Assembly: GCF_014205275.1 (NCBI RefSeq) | Contig: NZ_JACHND010000001.1 | Location: 2,108,001-2,172,000, forward strand | Direction of reading: 5' to 3' | DNA from: Sphaerisporangium siamense | GTDB taxonomy: Bacteria > Actinomycetota > Actinomycetes > Streptosporangiales > Streptosporangiaceae | DNA: 64,000 bases | Shown: one piece after another, positions 57,970 to 64,000 of the stretch | How the letters are laid out: each line of letters starts with the position of its first letter | Position numbering within the stretch: the stretch's first letter is position 1 | The notes under the pieces: generated by a model | The model's database searches: none | Told to the model about the DNA's origin: nothing | Seen by the model: only the letters and a program-made list of their open reading frames with translations | Position numbers and translations under genes: made by a program

Positions 57970-60107
57970 AACTACTCCGCCGTACCAAGAGCCTGCCGCT
58001 GGACGAACGGCTCGCCGCGCTGGCCGAGGCCGCCGACCTCGCCGAAGGCCGTCTGGACACCGGCGCGGTCGAGGCCGCCCGGGCCGTCGTCGCGCGTGCC
58101 GGGGCGCGCCGGCGCCTGTCGGTCGACCACACGGTCGTGGCCCTCGCCGGAGCGACCGGCAGCGGCAAGTCGTCCCTGTTCAACGCGCTGTCCGGCACGT
58201 CCCTCGCCGGTGTGGGGGTGACGCGGCCCACGACGTCGGCGGCCCAGGCGGCGATGTGGGGCGCCGAGGGCGCCGGGCCGCTGCTCGACTGGCTGGACAT
58301 CCCCCGCCGCCACGTCGTCGACGACACCTCGGCCGTGGACGGCGCGCCGTCCAGCCCACGGGACGGCCAGGAGCCGCTTCCCGGGCTGATCCTGCTCGAC
58401 CTGCCCGACCACGACTCCATCGAGCTCGCCCACCGCCTGGAAGTGGACCGGCTCGTCAACGTCGTCGACCTGCTGGTGTGGGTGCTGGACCCGCAGAAGT
58501 ACGCCGACGCCGCCGTCCACGAGCGGTACCTGCGCCCGCTGAGCCGCCACCGGGACGTCATGATGATCGTCCTCAACCAGGTGGACCGCCTGACGCCCTC
58601 GTCGGCGGGCCGCTGCCTCAACGACCTGCGCAGGCTCCTCGACGAGGACGGGCTGCGCGGCGTCCCGGTGCTGGCCACGTCCGCCCCGAGGCACGAGGGC
58701 GTCGAGGAGTTGCGCTCGGCGCTGGCGCGGCGGGTGGCCGACCGGCGCGCGTGGGCCGCCCGGCTCGGCGCGGACGCGGTGACGGCCGCCGACACGCTCG
58801 CCGTGGCCGCCTGCGACGACCCGTCGAAGGACGCCGACGGGCGGGCGCACCCAGTGGCGGATCAGGCCCTTACGGACCTGGGCGGACGCGCCGAGGCGGC
58901 CGAGCGGGCGGTCGGCGGGGAGCTGGCCGGGCCGCTGACGGCGGCGCTCGCCGAGGCGGCCGGGGTGCCGCTGGTCGTGGCGGCGGTCGCCAAGGCCCAC
59001 CGGCACCGTTCGATCACGGCCACCGGCTGGCCGGTCACGCGCTGGCTGCGCCGCTTCCGCCCAGACCCCCTCCGCCGCCTCCGCGTCGGCGTCCCACCCT
59101 CCGGCCACGCCTTGATCAGCACTACCGCCCGGAGCGATACGCCCGCCCTCCCCTGGAGCGACACGGCAGGCGGTACGGCACCCGTCCCCCGGAGCGGTAC
59201 GGCACCCGTCCCCCGCAGCGGCACGGCGAGCGGTACGGCCCCCTTCCCGCGGAGCAGCGTGGCAGGCGGTCCGCCCTCAGCCCCAGGAAGCAGAGCGGCA
59301 GAGGGTACGGCTGCCGTCCCAGGAAGCGGTGCGGCAGAGGGTGTGGCCGCCATTGCGCGGGAAGGTGCACCCGGCGTTCGGCGGGGCGGTACGCCTGCCG
59401 TGCCGGGGAGCGGAGCGGCAGGTGGGGCGGACGCCGCGCTGCCGGCCGTAGGCGCGGCTCCGCAGGGTCCCTCACGTGGCCCGAGCGGGTCCGCGACCCC
59501 GGCCGTGCGTCGCGCGCGCACGGCGCCCGTCATCGGCCGTACCTCGATTCCGCCCGCGACGGCGATCCAGCGGTCGCAGATGGACATGGCGATCCGGGAA
59601 GCGGCGGCCGAGGCAGCGGAGGGGCTGCCGGAGCCGTGGGCCCTGGCCGTACGGCGGGCGTCCCGGTCGCGGGCGGACGAGCTGGCCGACCGGCTCGACC
59701 AGGCGGTGTCGGTCGCGTCGGTCGGCGCGGGCCGGCGACCACGCTGGTGGCGGGCGGTCGGCGTGCTGCAGTGGCTGGTCTTCGCCGTGATGATCGCCGG
59801 GCTGCTCTGGCTGTCGGCGCTGTTCCTCGTCGACTACATGCGGCTCCCCGAGGTGCCGACCCCCACGCTCGGCGTCGTCCCCTGGCCCACGGTGCTCCTG
59901 GCGGGCGGCGCGGCGCTGGGCGTCCTGATCGCCCTGCTCTGCCGCCTTCTCGCGGCCATCGGCGGGCGCCGCCGCGCCCGGAAGGCCCGCAAAGCGCTGT
60001 GCTCCAGCGTGGACACCGTCGGCCGTGAACTCGTCCTCGACCCGATGCGCGCCGAACTGTCCCGCACCCGCGACTTCGCCGCCCACCTCACCACCGCCCG
60101 CTCCTGA
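57966..60107 (+). CDS. Dynamin-like/YfjP-type GTPase, second of the pair, with repeat linker
   Basis: A 713-residue GTPase: Walker A G62-ATGSGKSS-70, G3 LLDLPDHDS, G4 N204-QVD-207. After the G domain (to about 290) and a helical part, residues about 385-510 are low-complexity Ala/Gly/Ser/Pro/Thr repeats (SGTAPVPR and SGAAEGVA-type units), then a helical segment and two membrane helices (about 600-625 and 635-660) with a basic cytoplasmic end. The two GTPases probably act as a hetero-oligomer at the membrane. The linker DNA carries perfect 22-base repeats (59170-59215). Confidence 0.85.
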   Translation: MKLLRRTKSLPLDERLAALAEAADLAEGRLDTGAVEAARAVVARAGARRRLSVDHTVVALAGATGSGKSSLFNALSGTSLAGVGVTRPTTSAAQAAMWGAEGAGPLLDWLDIPRRHVVDDTSAVDGAPSSPRDGQEPLPGLILLDLPDHDSIELAHRLEVDRLVNVVDLLVWVLDPQKYADAAVHERYLRPLSRHRDVMMIVLNQVDRLTPSSAGRCLNDLRRLLDEDGLRGVPVLATSAPRHEGVEELRSALARRVADRRAWAARLGADAVTAADTLAVAACDDPSKDADGRAHPVADQALTDLGGRAEAAERAVGGELAGPLTAALAEAAGVPLVVAAVAKAHRHRSITATGWPVTRWLRRFRPDPLRRLRVGVPPSGHALISTTARSDTPALPWSDTAGGTAPVPRSGTAPVPRSGTASGTAPFPRSSVAGGPPSAPGSRAAEGTAAVPGSGAAEGVAAIAREGAPGVRRGGTPAVPGSGAAGGADAALPAVGAAPQGPSRGPSGSATPAVRRARTAPVIGRTSIPPATAIQRSQMDMAIREAAAEAAEGLPEPWALAVRRASRSRADELADRLDQAVSVASVGAGRRPRWWRAVGVLQWLVFAVMIAGLLWLSALFLVDYMRLPEVPTPTLGVVPWPTVLLAGGAALGVLIALLCRLLAAIGGRRRARKARKALCSSVDTVGRELVLDPMRAELSRTRDFAAHLTTARS
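59170..59215 (+). repeat. Two perfect 22-base repeats inside the GTPase linker
   Basis: GCGGTACGGCACCCGTCCCC and two further bases occur at 59170-59191 and 59194-59215, a 24-base period that encodes the 8-residue unit SGTAPVPR. Looser copies continue to about 59410. Such exact DNA repeats point to recent expansion by slippage or recombination. Confidence 0.85.
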
Positions 60108-60184
60108 CCCGCCCGCTTCTGACAGGCGTCCCCCCCGGAGACATCGCGCTCTGGTGTGGTCACAGGCGCCTGGGATAAGCCCCG

Positions 60185-60259
60185 GGCGAGGCGAGGCAAG
60201 GCAAGGTGGGGCGAGGCGAGGTGAGGCAAGGTGGGGCGAGGCCGGGCAGGGCAAGGCCG
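60185..60259. repeat. Three 25-base G-rich tandem units
   Basis: Three units of 25 bases, each built from smaller GGCGA, GGCAA and GGTGG steps, lie end to end at 60185-60209, 60210-60234 and 60235-60259. The first two differ at two bases. They sit between the convergent GTPase and SPFH genes. Confidence 0.8.
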
Positions 60260-60296
60260 GTAGGCGCGGGGCGGGGCAGGCGTGGGCGTCCCCGGC

Positions 60297-61385
60297 TCAC
60301 GGCTCCTTGTGGAGCTTGTCCTTTTCGGCGGGTGCGGGCTCGGGGACGTTCAGGTCAGGGACGGGGTTGAGGTTAGGCGTGCCCGCGGTGAGCGAGCGCG
60401 GGCCTGACTCCTCGGCGTCGGCGATGGCGGCCTTGGCGGCCTCCTCGGCCTCGGTCGCCGCCGTCATGGCGGCGGACCTGGTGTCCGGGACCTCACGGGT
60501 GGCCGGCGACTTCGGCAACGCCTCGGTGAACGCCTTCGACACGCCCTGGAGCGCGGAGGTCACCTCGCTCGGGATCACCCAGAAGGTGTTGCCCTGACCC
60601 TGCGCGAGCTGCGGAAGAACCTGGAGGTACTGGTAGGCGAGCAGCTTGGGGTCGGGGTCGTTGCGATGGACGGCCTGGAAGACCTCGTCGATGGCCTGGG
60701 ACTGGCCCTCGGCCTTGAGGATCGCTGCCGTGCGCTCACCCTCGGCGCGCAGGATCGCGCTCTGCTTCTCGCCCTCGGCCGTGAGGATCTGCGACTGGCG
60801 CAGGCCCTCCGCGGTGAGGATCGCGGCGCGCTTGTCACGTTCGGCGCGCATCTGCTTCTCCATCGCCTCCTTGATGGTCTTGGGAGGGTCGATGGCCTTG
60901 ATCTCGACGCGGTTGACCCGGATGCCCCACTTGCCGGTGGCCTCGTCCAGCACGCCGCGCAACTGGCTGTTGATGGTGTCCCGGGAGGTCAGGGTGCTCT
61001 CCAGGTCCATGCCGCCGACCACGTTCCGCAGCGTCGTGACCGTGAGCTGTTCGACGCCCTGGATGAAGTTGGCGATCTCGTACGCGGCGGCGCGCGGGTC
61101 GGTGACCTGGAAGTACAGGACGGTGTCGATGTCGACGACCAGGTTGTCCTCGGTGATCACGGGCTGCGGCTTGAACGAGACCACCTGCTCGCGCAGGTCG
61201 ATCAGCGGGCGCACCCTGTCCACGTAGGGGATCACGAAGTTCAGGCCGGGGCCGAGCGTCCGGTAGTACCGGCCGAGGCGCTCGACGTTGCCGGCCCGCG
61301 CCTGCGGGACGATGCGCACGCCACGGAGCACCGTGAACACCGCGAAGAGGACGATCACGATTCCGGCGATCATGGCGGCGTTCAT
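60297..61385 (-). CDS. SPFH/band-7 (stomatin/prohibitin-like) protein
   Basis: A 362-residue membrane scaffold: one N-terminal helix (about 5-25, IAGIVIVLFAVFTVLRGV), an SPFH domain (about 25-190, VPQARAGNVERLGRYYRTLGPGLNFVIPYVDRV then DLREQVVSFKPQPVITEDN), a coiled region (about 185-250, repeated AILTAEG/QSQILTAEG/AILRAEG) and an acidic Ala-rich tail. Such proteins form ring-like microdomain scaffolds and hold proteases or envelope enzymes. It is co-transcribed with a NfeD gene 3 bases upstream. ATG 61385. Confidence 0.93.
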   Translation of the reverse strand: MNAAMIAGIVIVLFAVFTVLRGVRIVPQARAGNVERLGRYYRTLGPGLNFVIPYVDRVRPLIDLREQVVSFKPQPVITEDNLVVDIDTVLYFQVTDPRAAAYEIANFIQGVEQLTVTTLRNVVGGMDLESTLTSRDTINSQLRGVLDEATGKWGIRVNRVEIKAIDPPKTIKEAMEKQMRAERDKRAAILTAEGLRQSQILTAEGEKQSAILRAEGERTAAILKAEGQSQAIDEVFQAVHRNDPDPKLLAYQYLQVLPQLAQGQGNTFWVIPSEVTSALQGVSKAFTEALPKSPATREVPDTRSAAMTAATEAEEAAKAAIADAEESGPRSLTAGTPNLNPVPDLNVPEPAPAEKDKLHKEP

Positions 61386-61388
61386 GCT

Positions 61389-61820
61389 CTACTCCCGTGG
61401 ATATACGAGGGCGGTGGCCCCTTCGATTTCGATGACGTCCACCGTCGCGCCCGGCGGGATCACCAGCGACTCGTCGTAGGCGCGGGCGGACCATTCCTCC
61501 CCGCCGATCCGCACGCGGCCGTTCCTCGCCGTGACCTCGTGCGTGACGTAGGCGGGCTTGCCGACCAGGGCCGACACCCCGAACCGCTGGGCGGGCGGCT
61601 GCGTGAGATGGCGCCGGGCGACGGGCCGCAGCAGGATGAGGCTGGACACGGACGCGAGGATGAACGCGGCCATCTGGATTCCCGTAGGCAGGCCGATCGC
61701 CGCGACGGCGGCCGTCAGCAGTGCGGCGGCGCCGAGCAACCCCAGTGCCGCGGTGAGCGTGAAGATCTCCGCTACGCCGAGCACCGCCGCGAGTATCAAC
61801 CAGAAGATCCACGAGTCCAT
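61389..61820 (-). CDS. NfeD-family membrane protein
   Basis: A 143-residue short NfeD: three membrane helices (about 4-24, 28-49, 53-73) with DSWIFWLILAAVLGVAEIF at the start, then a soluble OB-fold (about 85-143, VGKPAYVTHEVTARNGRVRIGGEEWSARA ... ATVDVIEIEGATALV). NfeD partners with the SPFH protein in most bacteria, and here the two are 3 bases apart. ATG 61820 has GGAGGG nine bases upstream; the frame is open further upstream but that part is not conserved-looking. Confidence 0.9.
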   Translation of the reverse strand: MDSWIFWLILAAVLGVAEIFTLTAALGLLGAAALLTAAVAAIGLPTGIQMAAFILASVSSLILLRPVARRHLTQPPAQRFGVSALVGKPAYVTHEVTARNGRVRIGGEEWSARAYDESLVIPPGATVDVIEIEGATALVYPRE

Positions 61821-62134
61821 CGCGTCGGCCCTCCTACATGAGGAACGCGTTTCCGTCGTCAGTGGTTCCGTGAATGCCACGCTAACCCCATTTCCCCCTC
61901 ACCGACACATCCCCCCACAACCCAACCCCGCTCCGCCGTCCTTAACCCCCCACCGCCTCACCCGCCCGCAATATCCCTGTCTCGTCCCCCCGCCCCCGCC
62001 CCCCACCCCCCACCCACACTCCCCGGTCGGCTCCGCTCTGCCCGGTCGGCTCCGCGCCCCGTTCGCTCTGCCCCGTTCGCTCTGCCCCGCTCGCCTTGCC
62101 CCGCCCCGTGCGCCGTCCGCCCCGCTCTACCTGG
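61821..62134. other. 314-base gap: pyrimidine-rich sequence with repeats and a G-quadruplex motif
   Basis: No gene is seen here. The + strand is rich in C and T. At 61986-62016 it has runs of five or six C separated by single bases, so the - strand has a strong G-quadruplex motif about 170 bases before nfeD. Two 14-base copies of CCGGTCGGCTCCGC (62023-62036 and 62042-62055, 19-base period) and three 14-base units of the GTTCGCTCTGCCCC type (62061-62102) follow. The nfeD promoter is probably in this gap but I cannot place it. Confidence 0.7.
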
Positions 62135-63388
62135 TCAGGGTTGGGGTGGGGGGTGTAGGGCGCTGCCTTGGCGCCATTGGGGCCAGGTGAGTTGCCAGAA
62201 GCCCCAGCCGTTCCACCATTCGAGGGGTCTGTCGGTGCCGGTGACGGTGACGGGGTCGCCGCGCAGGGAGCTGTCGAAGAACCACTTCGCCTGGTCCGGG
62301 CGGGCGTTGACGCAGCCGTGGCTGACGTTGACGCGGCCCTGCGCCCACACGTTGCCGAGGGCGTGGACGTACTCGCCGCTGTTGGAGATGCGGACGGCGT
62401 GGTCGATCATGCGGTCGTAGTAGCCGGGTTCGCCCTTGCGCCGGCCGGGGGACACCATGCGGACCGGATCGCCCTTGTCCATGGTGAGGTGGATGCCGCT
62501 GGTCGTGGTGTACTCGCGGGTCGTGCCTTTGCCCGCGCTGATGGCCATGCGCCGCACGAGCCGGCCGTTCCGCAGGACGCGCATCTGGTGGGTGCGGGTG
62601 TTCACCACGCTGGTCTGCCGCCGTCCGATGGTGAAGCGCAGGGTGTGGTCGGCCGCGCCGTACGTGTGCGGGGCCGCGCGAACACCGGCGAGGTGTGCCG
62701 TGAGGGTTACACGCCGCCGGGCCGGCCACAGGGCGCGCGGGCGGTAGACGACCTGGCTCTCGCCGAGCCACCGCCATGCCCCCTCCACAGGTTTACCGTC
62801 CTCCGCGCCGGGTGTGTCGTCGGCCGGGTCCGGCTGCACGCCGGGTGTGTCGTCGGCCGCGTCCGGGCCGGGGGAGGTTCGGCTCGCCCGTACCTCCAGG
62901 GCGCGTTCGACAGCGGCGCGGTTTCGTACGGGGGTCGTGAAGGTCAGGATGATCGGCATGCCGACGCCGACCGTCTCACCGGGGCTGGGGACGGCCTCCT
63001 GAACAGTGAAGGGGCGTGACGACGGGCGGGTGTGGAAGGTCGCCACGAGCGTGGCCGGCCGGTCGCCCGGCCGGACGGGGCTCGCCGAGGCGGAGACCGC
63101 GTACGAGGCGCCCGGCACGAGAGTCCAGGACGATCGCCAGGTGCGCCGCGCGCGGTCGAAGCGGCCGGGCACGCGCACGCCGCCGACGGAGACGCGCACG
63201 CCGATCAAGGTGCCTTTCGCGGCCGTGACGCGCACATGGCGATCGGGGCGCGCGCGCACCGAGCCCGGGGCGGGCGCGACCTCGATGGCCACCGAGGGAG
63301 GCGAAACCCGCCTCGCCTCGGTGATCACCTGCGAGCCGCCGGCGACGAACACGAGAAGGATCAGAGACACGACCAGGGGGTGCCGCAT
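62135..63388 (-). CDS. L,D-transpeptidase (YkuD) with bacterial Ig-like domains
   Basis: A 417-residue wall enzyme of the actinobacterial LdtMt2-like layout: a signal/anchor helix (about 3-24), two Ig-like domains (about 45-130 and 135-260), then the YkuD catalytic domain (about 260-385). The active-site motif is S356-HGC-359 (RVNVSHGCVNAR), with C359 as nucleophile and H357, and a second His in YVHALGN. L,D-transpeptidases make 3-3 peptide crosslinks in peptidoglycan and resist most beta-lactams. A C-terminal Trp-rich extension (LEWWNGWGFWQLTW) matches LdtMt2-like proteins. The linker between Ig domains carries a duplicated DDTPG acid/Pro unit. ATG 63388 has GGAGGG upstream. Confidence 0.9.
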   Translation of the reverse strand: MRHPLVVSLILLVFVAGGSQVITEARRVSPPSVAIEVAPAPGSVRARPDRHVRVTAAKGTLIGVRVSVGGVRVPGRFDRARRTWRSSWTLVPGASYAVSASASPVRPGDRPATLVATFHTRPSSRPFTVQEAVPSPGETVGVGMPIILTFTTPVRNRAAVERALEVRASRTSPGPDAADDTPGVQPDPADDTPGAEDGKPVEGAWRWLGESQVVYRPRALWPARRRVTLTAHLAGVRAAPHTYGAADHTLRFTIGRRQTSVVNTRTHQMRVLRNGRLVRRMAISAGKGTTREYTTTSGIHLTMDKGDPVRMVSPGRRKGEPGYYDRMIDHAVRISNSGEYVHALGNVWAQGRVNVSHGCVNARPDQAKWFFDSSLRGDPVTVTGTDRPLEWWNGWGFWQLTWPQWRQGSALHPPPQP

Positions 63389-63496
63389 CGTCCCGCCCTC
63401 CACCCCATCGATGATCAGGAACACGCCTAGAGTACCTCTGCGTGTCCGTCACGTGACGTGGAGTGAGGGGGCTGTGGATAACCTGGCCGCCTCGGG

Positions 63497-64000
63497 TCAG
63501 GAGGGCTGGGCGGGCTGGATCGTGCCGGTGGCCTCGGCCAGGGCGATGACGCTTCCGTCCGGGCCGGGGGCGGTGGCGGTGAGGGTGACGGTGTCGCCGT
63601 CCTCCAGGAACGTGCGGGTCTGGCCGTCGGAGAGTTTGAGGGGTTCCGTCCCGTTCCAGGTGATCTCGATGAGAGACCCGCGCCGGCCCGGCTCCGTCCC
63701 CGAGACCGTCCCGCTGGCGAACAGGTCACCCGTCCGCAGTGACGCGCCGTTGACGGTCATGTGCGCGAGCATCTGGTCGGGCGTCCAGTACATCTCCCGG
63801 TACGGCGGGGTCGAGATCGGCTCGCCGTTCAGCTCGACCCGCAGCGTGATGTCCAGCCCCCACGGCTCCCGCCTGCGCAAATAGTCCAGCGGCTCGGGAT
63901 CCTGCGCCCGCCCGGGCACCCGTGCGTGCTGGAGCGCCTCCAGCGGGGTGATCCACGCGGCGATCGAGGTGGCGAACGACTTGCCCAGGAACGGCCCGAG
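63497..64000 (-). CDS. fahA: Fumarylacetoacetase, C-terminal part (gene cut by window end)
   Basis: 168 codons of an enzyme that continues past the window edge. The fragment begins LGPFLGKSFATSIAAWITPLEAL and continues with WGLDITLRVELNGE, the active-site-side REMYWTPDQMLAHMTVNGASLRTGDLFASGTVSGTEPG and GSLIEITWNG, which identify fumarylacetoacetase. This enzyme hydrolyses fumarylacetoacetate to fumarate and acetoacetate, the last step of phenylalanine/tyrosine breakdown through homogentisate. The start is outside the window. Confidence 0.92.
   Translation of the reverse strand, partial: LGPFLGKSFATSIAAWITPLEALQHARVPGRAQDPEPLDYLRRREPWGLDITLRVELNGEPISTPPYREMYWTPDQMLAHMTVNGASLRTGDLFASGTVSGTEPGRRGSLIEITWNGTEPLKLSDGQTRTFLEDGDTVTLTATAPGPDGSVIALAEATGTIQPAQPS

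Overview
The window is chromosomal DNA of a high-GC Gram-positive actinomycete. GTG starts are frequent, coding is dense with ATGA/TGATG overlaps, and several genes belong to actinobacterial families (DUF3027, DUF2530, HAAS, an XRE/DUF397 pair, a sacsin-like ATPase). The mix of DUF397 modules, RHS/LamG secreted giants and CBM2-FN3 proteins fits Streptosporangiales (Nonomuraea, Microbispora, Streptosporangium or Actinomadura relatives). This placement is an inference; there is no rRNA or tRNA gene here to confirm it.

Positions 1-13,700 are mostly conserved chromosome: a helicase-associated protein (cut by the edge), a HAAS membrane protein, a HAD phosphatase, a cold-shock protein, an MFS transporter, DUF3027, a 1036-residue sacsin-like ATPase, DUF2530, an NCS2 purine permease, a VapBC toxin-antitoxin pair that looks leaderless, an RlmG-like rRNA methyltransferase, an AraC regulator and a VOC protein. 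Positions 13,700-16,250 hold a recent tandem duplication of a secreted FN3-FN3-CBM2 protein; leader and terminator hairpin are duplicated too. Positions 16,360-25,700 carry two MFS exporters (one with a MarR regulator and a palindromic operator), a 2'-5' RNA ligase-like phosphodiesterase, an aldo/keto reductase, two secreted proteins and an L-2-hydroxyglutarate oxidase-like protein.

Positions 25,700-32,560 are regulatory: an OmpR-type two-component pair, then an XRE/DUF397/anti-sigma-like ATPase module, then a NarL-type two-component pair. The XRE module has lower GC by eye, is bracketed by a pair of roughly 57-bp inverted repeats, has three copies of an 8-bp motif in its control region, and its ATPase has an in-frame amber codon. 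Positions 32,800-43,370 are a polymorphic toxin locus: a DNRLRE/LamG secreted protein, a 2160-residue RHS protein ending in a deaminase-like toxin domain, and a putative immunity gene whose ribosome binding site overlaps the toxin stop codon. A self-regulated membrane protein/winged-helix pair follows.

Positions 44,400-52,510 encode a MacAB-type efflux or export system: two divergent adaptor genes, an ABC ATPase, a permease, a small membrane-anchored protein and a second OmpR-type two-component pair, in a tight operon. Positions 52,500-56,190 are accessory: a small ORF coupled to a PadR regulator, a membrane protein, a TetR remnant, a Tat-exported protein with three cysteine repeats, a lipoprotein and a degenerate repeat array. 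Positions 56,190-64,000 hold two coupled dynamin-like GTPases, a NfeD/SPFH operon flanked by G-rich repeats, an L,D-transpeptidase and the end of a fumarylacetoacetase gene. No insertion sequence, CRISPR array, rRNA or tRNA gene was recognised.
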